DNA of 64,000 nucleotides from Sabethes cyaneus (lineage: Eukaryota; Arthropoda; Insecta; Diptera; Culicidae): assembly GCF_943734655.1 (NCBI RefSeq), contig NC_071354.1, positions 72,173,338 through 72,237,337 of the forward strand, read 5' to 3'. The translations under genes and the position numbers were made by a program. Positions 1-12,264 of this stretch are shown in pieces; the first letter of the stretch is position 1, and each line of letters begins with the position of its first letter. The notes under the pieces are model-generated. The model did not search any database. It saw only the letters and a list, made by a program, of their open reading frames with translations, and was not told where the DNA came from.

Positions 1-2600
1 AGCAATAGTCAATCAGCAAATCGTTGGCCAATAGTGAAATTTCTTCCTAATTACGAGGCGGGAATAAAAAAACCGAACGGTGATTGGCAATGACCTATGA
101 TATTAATCATTCCATTGCGATTTTTTGTCTCGCCAGTCGCCATGCCGTGGCATGCGCAGCGTACCAATCGAACCTAAAAACATTGGACACGGTCAACGAA
201 GCATCAATCCAAAGACGGCCATACTACATGCAGCAAATTAGCACACGTCGGTCGAAGAACGCACCGCACCGAGAGACCTCGAGCCGTTTCCCGTCAATCG
301 GTTTCGCCCGATCCGTACTAGTATGTGGTCCTCACTTAGCCGATCAATTCTTTCGTTTCGAACGGCCATTTCACTGCATGCGTTTTACCTTGCAGCTATC
401 CTCGCCGATGGCGGAACTTGCTCACGATTTTTTTTCCTGCTTAAACATAAAATCATTGGCCGAGCCATGGATGGTGCAGGCAGAACCGCGTGAGCCTAGC
501 GCACCACCGACAGCGACGAGATCGAGCGTGATCGCGTGTTTTCGCTTCATTCCTTCGACTCGATTGATCAACTGACCTATATTTTGAAGAAGTCCACCGG
601 AGAGGCCTTCGGTGTTCCTTCTTTGGCTCCGCAACCGGCTTGTGTTTCACATACATATTATATTTATTGGCAAAGAATCGGCGCTTTTGTGGTCACCTCG
701 CCTCGGTAAAACAGAGAGTATGTAGTGAGGATTTTGTAGATATTGTTGTTGTTGTTATTGTTGCTGTTGTTATCACGGTACCTTTTCTTTGGGTCTTGCA
801 GCAAACAAATACCTGAGCACGGCGAATGCCTCTAGAAATGGAAGGTCGTAAATTTTTCCGGTGACCATCGAGATGATGGGAGGCTTTCTCTGATTTTGCG
901 CAGACTGGCTCTAAGTCTCTGAGGTATGAGTCGCGGTGACTTCAAAATGTAGAACACAGCACAGTGTCGTTGCTAGGTTAGTTTATTTGTTCAGCGTCAG
1001 TAGTAAACCGGTATTCACCGGATCTTTAATATAGGTATTATCAACAATCAGTTCGAGGAAGCTTGACAGCTTTTGAATTGTACAATTTAACCCCACCTGA
1101 CCACGCCACTACTCAGTTCGACCAACCGGAATGATCAAGTGCGGCCGGCCGGTCGCCGATCACAAAAAAACACGAGGCGCATTCTGGATGGAGACCAGGT
1201 CCAACTTGGACCCCCTATCTACCCACTACTTCCGCGCCGGGCCGGCTACCTGCCCCACGGTTTCGAAAGAACAGTTATTTCTCGCGCGTTTTGTGTTTTT
1301 CTCTTTCTGTTCGTCATTTGTATATTATATTATTAGCCTTGCTCCAATAAGAGCCGGAGATCTTTTTGTCAAACTGTAGGTCTTCCCTTTCAGGTCCGAA
1401 AACCTGCTTTTTGCCGTATGCGTTCTGCACTCCGCTAGCACGGCAGCACCAGGGCCCACCAACATTTGACCCAAAAGTTATCTCAGCCCAGCCGAGCTGC
1501 ATTCAAGCAATAGTCTTGAGCTGCGATTCTACTGTTGAACCGATTGTTTGAAAATTAGCTTTCATATAGTAGAATAAACTCAGTTATTGTCGGCCCTTTT
1601 CCCATCGCATTAACGAGATTCGGGGAACAATTACGACTGCTTGAAAGAATAACGGAGGTCCGGCTATGCGGTCTGTTTCTAATCTTCCGACTAACTGCAG
1701 TTTATAGGCCTGTTTAGCATTTATATGCTGTGATCGCTAAAAGTGTCTAATTTGCTGAGAGGAAAGAAAAGTGAAACACCTCATTACAAATTACTTCACA
1801 GCCCAATTCAGAAGGAAGCGGTATTATTATACGTCGGGGTGAGACGAAATTGTTTTCTTTTAATATTATCATTAATTATACTTAGTGAACGATCGTAACT
1901 GCAGTGAATCATTTGTTTATGCTTCCAATGAATAATGTTAAACCCCATTCTGCAGAATGGAATGCACTTAATATGCTCTTTCAACATATAATTTCGATCT
2001 GTATCAGGCAATCCGCTAACTGGATTGTATGTTATTTAAAAGTAACTATTCTTTAAATTATTGCCCTAATGGATGATTCTTTCAAAGTTTTATTATTTAT
2101 TTTCGAAATAATTGATGACTGCCAATCAAAGCTGAAAATACCAACTCAGAATTATTCTCTCGGTAATTCACTTATTAATTGCTGTTTGTTGCAGGTGCAG
2201 AACACACTAAAAACAACACACTACATCAGGTTGGCACCTGAACTAACTTTTGAGCTGTTTAAAGCAAAAAGAAAATCTTCGAATCGTCGTTTTTCTGTCA
2301 AATAATTAGAGTGTTTGCCAATCGTAAATATTCGATAACAAATAATTAACCTTTTGTGTAAGGTCATTACGCCAGCTTGCAAATGCCGTATTACTAACTA
2401 CCTACTTTTATTTATTTTATTTGCTAATGACCTTTATTGGTCTACATAAAGTGTAGCAAGAGTGGAGAAAACCCTCCTTGAGGCTGTCCCAAAAAGAACT
2501 TCCTAAAATATGCACAAAAATCTCACCATCGTTTAGTGTGCATTTCGCTACATTTCATACATAAAATTTTTACATTCCATTATATTACTCTAGCATTAAA
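1..2600. other. Non-genic AT-rich DNA with a short (GTT)n run
   Basis: No reading frame here resembles a known protein and none shows coding-like continuity. 742-771 is an imperfect GTT microsatellite. 1130-1270 is GC-richer but unrecognised. A distant promoter or untranslated exon cannot be excluded. Confidence 0.5.
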
Positions 2601-2631
2601 TAGTAATTGTTTTATACTTACTTACTTATAG

Positions 2632-2800
2632 GGTAGAGGATCCATATTTCGCCAGAGTGATGAATCCAAAGCCTTTTTGCATATTTTTGGTACACTTAAA
2701 AGAAATTATTTGACGAATTGGTAAAATTCAGGACAATGTTGCTTTCATTGATAAAAGTACTGATTCAGTTCGAAACACACTCAAAGGTGATTCCATAACG
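2632..2800 (+). repeat. Dispersed repeat, copy 1 (partner at 56690-56815, inverted)
   Basis: The block running from GAGGATCCATATTTCGCCAG through GAATCCAAAGCCTTTTTGC to GAAATTATTTGA matches the reverse complement of 56690-56815 closely. I cannot name the family, and there are no clear ends. 2820-3440 holds nothing else I recognise. Confidence 0.7.
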
Positions 2801-3449
2801 TCAAATTGTCTGGCAATGCTTTTCTAGCTGAGCATTATTTAATGAGAGTGAGAGAAAAGCGAATTATCACTCACTCTTTTTCATTCATGATTTGATCGCT
2901 AGTGATGCGAATCAAACACGAATAGCTCTCATTTAGACTCATCGCGATGAGTAGCGATGATTTATCAATTTTTGAAAACAGGCAAAAGCATTATCGGATA
3001 TTGAATTACACCGTCAAAAAAACTTGTACCTAACACTTTTGTTGGTTTTTCAGTTCGACTATTAGTACCTGAGATACTTGAAATATACATTTTTGCGACA
3101 TAATAAATAAATGCACTTCAAAACATCAACGTTCTTCTACATCCAGAAGACTTTTAATCTCATAAAATTATTTTAACATGTTATTTATAATTTTTCAACA
3201 TTCACGTTAAGTGCAGCATAAATCTTTTTTTCGTGACAATGACAAGCACCAGTCACACAAGAAGATGTATTATTTTTCATTGCTTCGAACCTTCGAGGCA
3301 CCAATTAATAATAATAATATTGCACCAGGTTTGCATTTCATTGAAACTAAATCATGAAACCATTTTGTTGGTCCGTGTGCCGTTTGAAGTTACTGGTTGT
3401 GTATGGCGGTATGGGTATATGTTGACGTTTGACAAGTTCATAATTATTA

Positions 3450-5903
3450 CACAGACAAACAGACATAACTCTTGAAAAAACTACAAGGTATACAGCCCTA
3501 AGGGTTGTACGAAAGGGTGACGTAGGACTTTTGATCGATGAAATATAACTTTATGTCTGATCATTAGATCAAAGACTAATGCAAACTGCGTTTATGGCAT
3601 ATGCATATTTGAGTATCTGTGAGTATCATTGTTTGAGTGTTTATTTGTAAAAGAGCGAAATATTCTGATTTAATTCTTCATTGAATCAATGGTGGTTTTT
3701 AAAAAAACCGTTTGAAATTGTTTGGTGGCCCTGAAAAGAACTATGTTTGAGCTGATAGCATTTCTTAAAAATCAGGACTATAATTATTGTTGCCAATATA
3801 TAGATGGATGTCGCTATTCGGTCCTTTAGACTCTAGGATGATGGTTGCCCGCTAATACAGGAGTATTAGGAAATACCAAATCACTGTAAAGTAGAAATGG
3901 ATTAGTCTTATCAAAATACTGACCGCCCGTCAGTGCGATCGTGCGATAAATGAGCAGACGGCGAACCTAGTGTGCTATTTTACAGTCACTGGCACTGCCG
4001 TTGCTACTTGTAAGCTAGTGTAGGTGTGGGAGAAACCAGATCGGCTGCTGCTGTTGCCCAAATAATTATCCGAATGGAACGTTAACCATTTAGAAAGTGT
4101 AGAAAAATCTTTCCATTCTTCAATTACTATAGCTCTTATAAGAACTATTTAAGACCAAAACGGCCTGCTGCTAAATTTACTGCCAGTCAGTCATTCCGTT
4201 TCCGTTTGCCATCAGTGTTGGTTTACGATAATTGCGATCGAAGTTGCCGCCAAAATGCCTACGGCTTTGCCTCCAATTGCCATTAATGTTACCACTAACA
4301 ACCGGTGTTGCCGCGAAATGTCCTGGGTCTTGCCACCAATTGCCTTCCCAAGCCCCTGGTTTGCCTCCAATTGCCGGTGTTTCCGCCGAAATTCCATCGA
4401 TTTTGCCTCCATTTGCCATCGGCGTTGCCGTCAATTACTGGTGTTGCCACACCAACAGCCGTCGACGGTAAATACTGACCGTCCGTCAGTGCAATCGTGC
4501 GATAAATGAGCAGACGGCGAGCCAAGTGTGCTATTTAATAGCCACTGGCACTGCCGCTGCTACTTGTAAACTAGTGTAGGTGTTGGGGGAAACCAGATCG
4601 ACTGCTGCTCAAATGATTATCCGACGCTGATCGAGCAAGCACTTCCCATGTTTACCATGGTACAACGCAAAATGGAACGTTAACCATTTAGAAAGTGTAG
4701 AAAAATCTTTCCATTCTTCAATTACTATAGTTCTTATAAGAACTGTTTAAGACCACAATGGCCTGCTGCTGAATTGGCTACCCGTCAGTCGATCCGTTTC
4801 CATTTGCCTTCAGTGTTGGTTTGCGATAATTGCCATTGAAACTGCCGCCAAAATGCCATCGGGTATGCCTCGAATTGCTGCAAAAGTCCTTGGATTTGTA
4901 TTAGATTGCCGGTGTTGCCGCCAAAATGCCATCGTGTTTACCTCCAATTGCTGCCGGTGTTGCCGCCAAATGCCGTTGGTTTCGCCACCAATAGCCGTCG
5001 ATGATAAATACTGACCGTCCGTCAGTGCGATAGTGCGATAAATGAGCAGGCGGCGAACCAAGTGTACCATTTTATAGTCACTGGCACTGCCGCTGCGACT
5101 TGTAAGCTAGTGTAGGTGGTGGAGGAAACCATATCGGCTGCTGCTGCTTAAATGATTGTCCGACACTGATTGAGCAAGCTATCGAACAATTTCGCATGTC
5201 TGCGATGGGGATAATGCAAAATGTAACGTAAAGTGCATCGTGTGGGATCCACGTTGGCCATTGCCCGCTGATTCCGCTTGTCTTCGGGGTCGGTGTTGCC
5301 GTCAATAGCCATCGATGTTGCCAATTGGATTGGAAAAGGGGTGTGGCTTACAAAGTGGTCTCAAAGGTTATCATTTGGATCCAAATCCATTGGTGTATCT
5401 AATTGTCGTCCGTGCCTGTGAAGCTAGGCGATCACAAGGGAAATGTGTGGGAAAATTCGACCTTAAAACTTTATACACATTTTCACTATTTAGCGTATAA
5501 AAAATTATTATTAGTATGTTACTATAAAATTGCTGGACATTTTATCTATCCAACGACATATTAACTGTTATGTTTCGTTCAGTAGTATAGTAGCTATTAG
5601 CGTTTGAAATATTTCATTCAAACGTTACACTTCGTAGTCCTACGTCAAAAAAATCATCAAAAATTATCGTACCTCACATTTAGCCTAAACACTAGCACCA
5701 TCTATGATCAACATTCCCAAATATCAAATAGCAACATAGGTATCCCTCGAAGTAGCAAGTATTTTTTATGGGGAATTCCCCTTCTTTCGTCAAAAAGCGC
5801 CTCTTTGATCAAAACGGAGACATTCCCAACTAAGCACAAATTTAAAATGACGGTTTAATCGGTACGAAGAATGGAAAACGAGTGTTATGTCTGTTTGTCT
5901 GTG
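3450..5903. mobile_element. 2.45-kb non-autonomous DNA transposon with 20-bp TIRs and internal tandem repeats
   Basis: Perfect 20-bp terminal inverted repeats begin CACAGACAAACAG (3450-3469) and close as the complement at 5884-5903. Both sides are flanked by ATTATTA, a 7-bp direct repeat that would be the target-site duplication. No transposase is encoded. The interior contains a 540-bp tandem repeat. A 7- to 8-bp duplication with CA-starting ends would fit P-like or hAT-like elements, but the superfamily is not proven. The segment 5391-5462 is shared with 25846-25925. Confidence 0.7.
3919..5320. repeat. 540-bp tandem repeat, about 2.6 units
   Basis: Units start at CTGACC on 3919, 4475 and 5011 (periods 556 and 536). 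Each has a block with GTGCGATAAATGAGCAG, a block with AACCATTTAGAAAGTGTAG, and an inner run of short GTTGCC/AATTGCC/GCCGCCAAA motifs. The inner run gives low-complexity false reading frames rich in Gly, Asn and Trp. The last unit is partial. Confidence 0.85.
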
Positions 5904-6804
5904 ATTATTATACGTGATACGAATAACGTTTTATATTTGAACGAGCAATATTTTTTTTTGTAATTTGCCAAAAAATATGCTTGTTTCCGTTTTATCGCAA
6001 AATACATTCTTGGTTGGATGACAGCGATTAACGATGATTAGCGATGAGTGTGAGACAGAGATACCGAGCGAGTATTTGCGAGCGTAATCAATTCATATTT
6101 TGCTCACCAGTTTTTGCATCGGCGATTCATCGCGAGAAATCAGGATACGATAGAGTTGCCAGTTGATGAAATTCAAAACGCTGACGAGCAGATGATGAGC
6201 CTTCATCGTGATGAGAATTTGCAACAATTTGACGACATCAAATATATTCAGTTAGTCAGTCTCAATTTACAGCAAAATCATTTTAGTTACTTTCTGTGAT
6301 AGGAAAACCGATTGATATTAACTTTCTTTCTGCAAAACACTTTGCTTTGATGAATTTTTGTTTGCGAGCTAAAACAAAATACTGGAATATGGCAATATGT
6401 ACTCGCATAAAACAATGATTTTGGTGTTGAACTTTAGTATTTTTCATTATATCAGCAATAAATCTGATTGGTCAGGGTGTTACCGTTTCGCTAGCTCTAT
6501 AAAACTAACAGATTTCTTGCGGTTTGACAAGCAACCATGATAAGATCAATTTTGATTGGTGCGCCATTTTGTATTGCTACGCCACACTTATGATAAGTTT
6601 ATAGAAGACGTGGTGCAGCCAACCATCGTGGTAATATAAGCAACCACAATAAATTTGCTTTATTAACAGTTTTATTATGGTTGTATAGCTAACTATAAGT
6701 GTGTTTTGACTCGTGTCCTCTTGGTAGTGCGTAGTTCCACGATAAAACCAGAGGTAATGATTAATTCCGCAATGAAACCTTTATAAAATTTAAGTAAAAC
6801 CAAC

Positions 6805-7290
6805 TCACTTTAGAATTGTTACTTGAGATATAAAACTACTTCCAAATCGCTGGGAAGTTTCTTTGCTCAATTGACCTATTGAATATTCGACATAATGGTT
6901 CTGCCAAAAGTTTTGGCCCAAAACAGTTGCGCAACGATAATAAACAATTGCCGAAATCCCGTCCGTGCCAGCGGAAAAGAAAGCCTTTAGAGGCAAATAG
7001 TATCATATCCGTAGTGATTTCAAAGGTGTTAAAATCAATTAAGTCGAGCGGTACAAACTCGAAAGCTATCTCGGCATCTGAATCAGAAGCAGTGCTATCG
7101 GCAAAAACTGAAGCGAAAAATTTAGCAAACAATTCACAGGAATCCAATATCGACGTTGCTTCAGTACCATCGAAGCAAACATTCGAGGGAACGCTAGAAT
7201 TTTTTCGCTTCGAATTCATGAAATTCCAAAATTGACTAAAGTTTTTGGAGCGTCTTAGTAGAATGCGAAACATGAAATTAAGCAAAAGAA
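6805..7290 (-). pseudogene. Jockey-clade LINE relic (linker to start of reverse transcriptase)
   Basis: The minus-strand reading frame shows FWNFMNSKRKNSSVPSNVC, FFASVF and, near the end, PLCRIFNRSIEQRNFPAIWK, typical of the region before RT motif 1 in jockey-type elements. The stretch expected to read as a GPDG-type motif appears only in another frame (AGTDGIS), so there is a frameshift. Both ends are truncated. Confidence 0.75.
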
Positions 7291-7479
7291 GAAAACTTTT
7301 TCCAAATTAAATTCTACTGTTAATATTTATTTCCGACAGATACGTATTTCGTCTACGACTTGAAGGCTTCCTCAACAGTTCGAAAACAGACTCTGATAAA
7401 GCCGGCATGTCGTAGGCGAAATACGTATCTGTTGCGAATAAATATTAATAGTAGAATTTAATTTGGAAAACGTCTTCTT
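7285..7479. mobile_element. Foldback element, 70-bp arms
   Basis: The left arm 7285-7360 and right arm 7409-7479 are inverted copies around a 48-bp loop. Shared blocks include CCAAATTAAATTCTACT and ACAGATACGTATTTCG. It lies at the edge of the jockey relic. No coding capacity. Confidence 0.8.
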
Positions 7480-7555
7480 TTTTTTAATTTCAGATTCCAA
7501 AATTGCTGGAACACAGGCGAAGGTAAGTTTGCACCCGCATAACATAGCGCTTGTG

Positions 7556-8400
7556 TAAACTAGCTAATCAGCACTTTCAACCTTCTGGTTACTGGATTCG
7601 GCGAAGAGCTGCACTAGCTCGTGGATCATCCTTCTGTTCCATACACCGTCCTCACATACACCGCCAAACATAGTCCTAAGCACACGGCGTTTGAAAATGA
7701 CCACTGCTTTCAAGTGCCCGTCGAGCATTGTCCACGTTTCGTGCCCGTAAAGGACTTCACGGTCGACAGTATCGTAGGCGGCCTTGAAACCTATTACTAA
7801 GTGGTGCGTAGGATATTGCTATTCGCGACACTTTTGGAGGATCTGTCGCAGCGCAAAGGGTTGGTCCGTCGGCGATCGCCCATCCACAAAACTGGTTTGA
7901 TAACTTCCTACAAATATACTTGCAAGCGGCGATAGATGATATAAGAAAGTACTTTATATGCGGCGTTGAGGACGGTGATCGCTTGATAGTTCTCACATTC
8001 CAACTTGTCACCCTTCTTATACATTGGGCATATTACTCCCTACTTCCACTTCTCCGGTAGCCGTTTATTCTGTTTCCCAGATCCTGACCATCAGCCGGTG
8101 CAGACAGCTGGCCAACCTATCCGGGCCCATCGTGAAAAGTTCCGCTGCGTTGCCATCTTTGCCAGCTACACGCTAAAAAAATTTAACACAGGAATGAATA
8201 AAATTAACGCAGAAATGAGTGAGTTTCAACTCAAAAATGAGTAAGATCCAACTCACTTTCACAAATTTGTTAAGCGTGTGCCTTGTTGTTCTTAAGCTGC
8301 TTAATGGCTTCGATCGCTTCACCAATTGAGGGGGTCGACACATTACCATCATCCGCCGTGCTTATTTAACCATATAGCACGTTGTGCGATCACTTCAGGC
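7556..8400 (-). pseudogene. RTE-type LINE relic, RT part (internal deletion)
   Basis: Minus-strand fragments read as the RT C-terminal region (GHETWTML-like, then FKRRVLRTMFGGV and NRRMIHELVQLF). These join directly to AAYDTVDRE, so the palm is deleted. Upstream sequence gives the YRTI..NAAYKVLS..LL block in shifted frames and a QLKNNKA..AGKDG block split by an inserted MITE (8168-8279). Many frameshifts, so non-functional. Confidence 0.75.
8168..8279. mobile_element. 112-bp MITE inside the RTE relic
   Basis: The ends are ACACGCTAAAAAAATTT and, inverted, AAATTTGTTAAGCGTGT. The flanking LINE sequence encodes KNNKA on one side and AGKDG on the other, which are adjacent in intact elements (compare QLKNNRAAGKDR at about 42060-42110). 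The insertion is therefore exact and younger than the LINE copy. Confidence 0.75.
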
Positions 8401-9066
8401 TCATCTGACAAGATCCTTTCGTCTTGATGTCTTTATCTTTAACAGTTTCTTGTAGAATCTACGCGTTGCCTGAGAACGATACAGCTGTTCCATGTTCTCT
8501 TTCAAGCGGCGTTTGTTATCCCGGAAAAACTGGGTTTGCTGTCTTCGTTTCTGTCTATAACGTTCCAGCTGTAGCATTGACACCCACGCTACATAATTCT
8601 TGTCTAACATCCTCTGGCATTCCTCGTCGTACCAGTCATTACGGTGACTCCTTCCAGCGAACCCAATGGCTTCTTCCTGTTGCATGTTGATGGTTGCTTT
8701 AACGCTATCCCAGTAGTCCTCGATAGGGGCTTCGTTTACCTCTCTCTCATCCGGCAGCGCAGCCTCTAGGCATTGCACGTACTCAGTAGCGGCTTGAGGT
8801 AACTTCAGTCGTTCCAGATTGTTGGTAACAACGGAAAGTCTTTGGTGCACTTTAACGACCGATGCTTGTGCCACGATAGGTTCTAACACCGATGATATCC
8901 GAAGTGCCTTCCAACAATCAAAACGTGGTCGACTTGCGAGTCCGTCTGTTGTGGTGATCTCCGGGTGTGGCGATATGGCTGTGCCGAAAGTAGGTACTTC
9001 GCATGCACAGAACGAAAAAATGAATCTCGCATTCGACGTAAACTGAAATCCGATACATTTTTCCAA
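8401..9066 (-). pseudogene. RTE-type LINE relic, endonuclease C-terminus and linker
   Basis: An uninterrupted 221-codon minus-strand frame. It includes RPRFDCWKALRISSVLEPIV (degenerate endonuclease end), RLSVVTNN, HRNDWYDEECQRML, a basic coiled-coil-like stretch RYRQKRRQQTQFFRDNKRR and RRFYKKL. The NDW-D-EC and K-FY-KL blocks recur in copies at 32795-33600 and 62457-62760. Same copy as the RT part to its left. Confidence 0.8.
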
Positions 9067-9234
9067 AAGAAAACGTAAGCAGCCTAACCCGTTTTTTAAG
9101 TTATATTTTTACATCAATCTACACGTAATAAACAAGCCTTTAAGTGAAATAACACGTAATTTTATATGCTTTGCGATGTTCCATTTATGTGCAGGTCAGA
9201 AGACGTAAAATTACAAGTTTTTCGTACAAATTGT

Positions 9235-9936
9235 TCGGCAAAAACAAATTTAAATTTGCTTGGAACATCCTCCCGAGCCGTTGCCAAATTTTTGACCTGG
9301 CATTTGCCCGAATACAGCCTTGACATAGGTTTCATCGTCCATCAGAAGACACCGGTTGAACTTGGTTAGCACCCGGTCGTATAGCTTACGAGCACGGATT
9401 TTGGCCACACTATTCTGTTTTATGGTTCGGTTTGGCTGTTTGCTAGCTCGATATGACTTGATTCGATCCCGGAGTCGAATTCTCCTCATGGTACTTTGGA
9501 CAGCACCGAATTTTCAGGCCAAATCACGGTCCGACAGAGTGGGATTCTTCTTCATGGTCTTCAAAATCTTATCACGCAGTTTCCGGTCGACAGTTCCACT
9601 CCGATGATTAGCTTAAGGCTTCCGTATCGTCGTCAATGTTTTCTTATACCGTTTGATAACACGCCATACGGTATTTCTGGGCAAATTCAGCTGTTTAGCT
9701 AGCCTAGATGCAAACCACAATGGATTTTCCAAATAATTGTGGACAATTGTTTCCCTTCTTTCGGCTTCCATATTGTTTGTACAGTCGTTTTGCGGAATGT
9801 CAAAAATCCAAAGCCGTCCATCAAGAGCACCACAATATGAGCAAAAGTTGGTTCCAATTCTAAATGAAGCAAGCTTTAATGGCCAAATCACAAATGGTCG
9901 AATGTCAGAAAAATTCACGGCTTTCGACTTGCGCAA
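9235..9936 (-). pseudogene. IS630-Tc1-mariner (ITm) transposase relic, 3' truncated
   Basis: The minus-strand frames give an N-terminal helix-turn-helix (ERRETIVHNYLENPLWFASR, then LNLPRNTVWRVIKRYKK). A second frame follows with KILKTMKKNPTLSDRDLA, an in-frame stop, and LYDRVLTKFNRCLLMDDETY. The first D of MDDETY is the first catalytic Asp. The second and third catalytic acids are missing because the copy ends near 9235. A frameshift and stop make it dead. The exact ITm subfamily (possibly DD37E) is not provable without the missing part. Confidence 0.82.
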
Positions 9937-9954
9937 ATGTTGGGTTTATAGGTA

Positions 9955-10556
9955 CCCAAGTAACAATTTCAGGCTGATCAAACGCTTTTATAGCTGATTT
10001 TATTCAACCTGTGGCTGATCTATGGTTTAGGTTTAGAAATAAAAACCTTTTTTCAGCTCTTAAACATCTAAATCTGGTGATTTTATCAAGCTTCAGGCTA
10101 ATTAATAGCTGCTTTCGAAGCTGCAATGAAGCTTAATAGAATCTTTTTTGCGTCAGCCGAATTGCGAAATTCTATGATCTGACAGTAAGTGCGCTGTGAG
10201 CCGAAAAAAAACTTGGTAGAAGTTTGTAAAGCCACTTTAACACCTCTAAGCAGCCCTAAAGTAGTTTGAAAGCTGTGAGCCTAATGAAAGCTTCCACTCT
10301 ACATTTTAATACCTTTAAGCAGCCGTAAAACGGTTTGATGTTTATGGCTGTTGAGAAGCAGATTGTTTAGCAGAAAAATCCGCTATTAAGCTTGTTTATG
10401 AGCTTTTGAAAGAGAACTGGTTTGAAAAACTTAAAGTAGCTTAAACATCGCTTATTTAAACACCATTTAAGTGCTTACTTTATGCAGCTTTGATCGCCTT
10501 GAACCAACCCGTAAACAGCCATTGCTCTTGCAATTCAGCTACCGTTGTTACTTGGG
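9955..10556. mobile_element. 602-bp MITE with CCCAAGTAACA ends, TA duplication
   Basis: The ends are CCCAAGTAACAA and TTGTTACTTGGG. TA at 9953-9954 and 10557-10558 would be the target duplication. The interior has repeated GCTTAA/TTTGA-type motifs and no reading frame. It shares its ends, but not its interior, with 42911-43018 and 44745-44846. Confidence 0.8.
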
Positions 10557-10961
10557 TATATACTGTCCTTTCTCGCTACCGCTCGTTCGGACTCAACTAA
10601 GGGATAACCCCTACTAGGCAGTAAACCTAGGAAAATGCATAATCGGTGCTTCCAACGGCCGATCGCCGGTGAACACTCGAGGAAATCGCGCATGAAAGAA
10701 AAAAACAAAAAAATCGTAACATAATGGGAGAGAAAACCTGAGACGAGATGTGCCAACTCGTAACTGATTTTAAGACCATTTTAGACCAGTCGCTGATTGG
10801 CCAAATTGGAATGCTTTACGAGCATGGAAAAACACAAAAAGGACATATCAAGAACAACATATTCATAATTTTTGCTAAAACAACGTGGGAAAAGTATCAA
10901 AAGTTTGCTGAAAAGAAGCCAAAGAAGCCAGTTGTCCGGTCCTATCCTAAAATAAAACGGG

Positions 10962-12115
10962 ACGTGAAAAAACAAAAAAAAAGTAAAAAAGACGAGAACC
11001 TGAGGTATAAACAGAAGAGACTGGAGAGAAAAAGGGGGAGAACGGAGAAAAAAAGAAAAATAAGATAAAAGATGGAAAAAAGATAAAGAAAACGCAGAAA
11101 ACGAAAAAATAATGAAGATAACCAGAACAGAGTAGGAGAAATACGGAGCAAGAAAGAGGAAAAAATTAGGTTAAAAGAGGAAGAAAAGAAAAAGATAAAA
11201 TACGGAAGCAGGAAAATTGAGAAACAAGAACAGAAAGATACAAAAATGGAAGAAAAAACGGAAAAGGAAATCAAAGCGTGAAGCGTGGAAAATCAGGATA
11301 TAATAAGGAAGAGCAGAGTAAGGACGGAACATGTGAAAACGAAAAAATAGAAAAAGAGTGAATAGGACCGAAAACAAAGACATGAAAATGCGAGTAAAAA
11401 CAGTAGCAAAAAGATGAAAAACAGGGTCAAAAACGGGACAAAAAAAGAAAAGAAAGAACAAAAAGCAGACAGAAAAGATGGGAAACGGGCAAAAACAGAG
11501 AAAACGAGACAATATAGGGAAAACGGAACATAAAACCAGAAAAACGAAAAAGGAAAAGAAAAATAGCGGGAGAGAGGGAAGGAAATAAAGATAGAGACAG
11601 ACAGAATAGAGAAAATTGGGAAAAGGAGTTCAACCGGGATATAAAACTAGAAACATGGTTCAAAATGGGAACAGGAAAAAAGAAAAGAAAAACAGGGAAA
11701 ATAGACTAAAGAAAAAACTAAAACTGGTGACAGCAAAGAAAAAACAGGCATCTAACAGAGGAACGAAACAAACGTAAAGGAGATAAAAAGAGTTAAAAAA
11801 AACGAAAGAAAGAAAAAGGAAAGAGAAAAGAGTGAAAACGGGAAAGAAAATTCCTAAAAAATAACTAAAGGAAAAACATGACTGAAAATAAGAAAAAATG
11901 GGTTAGAAAACATAAAACAGAACAATGAACAGAAAAAACGGGACAGGATAAAAGAAAGATAGGGGAAAACGAAAGCAAAGAGAATGAAACTAAGAACAAC
12001 AAACAAGAGCACGGTACAGAGGTGGAGAAAAAACATAACAAGTGAAAAAACGGGACTAGAAAGAAAAACAAGGACAGAAAAAGCGTAAAACATGTAAGAG
12101 AGTAAGAGAGTGTCA
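10962..12115. repeat. Purine-rich tract, 1.15 kb
   Basis: The plus strand is overwhelmingly A and G, dominated by GAAAA, AAAACG and GGAAA words. Long apparent reading frames on the minus strand encode only Phe/Leu/Ser/Cys-rich sequence and are artefacts of the composition. It is followed at 12150-12265 by a degenerate AATTTCAAGTC-type repeat. Confidence 0.85.
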
Positions 12116-12264
12116 ATCCTAATTGCAAAGAAAACAGTGTGTCTAATTTCATGTAAAATCAAATTTCAAGTCTAATTTAATTCCAATTTTAACTTCAGAT
12201 TTGGACTCTAATTCCAAGTCCAATTTCTAGTACAATTTAAATTCCAATTTCAAGTATCGCCTTC

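Noticed and set aside
84..575. 163-codon plus-strand reading frame
   Set aside because: No recognisable motif, no similarity to known families that I can see, and overlapping frames of similar length on the other strand.
4177..5070. Gly/Asn/Trp-rich frames suggesting a repetitive secreted protein
   Set aside because: They are translations of the tandem GTTGCC/AATTGCC repeat in several frames and carry no signal peptide.
3919..5320. CRISPR-like or phage-type array
   Set aside because: The units are long (540 bp), with no short repeat-spacer pattern, and the DNA is from an animal genome.
10942..12162. Long Phe/Leu/Ser-rich minus-strand reading frames that resemble membrane proteins
   Set aside because: They come from the purine-rich composition of the opposite strand. 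They overlap in several frames at once and have no domain or start context.
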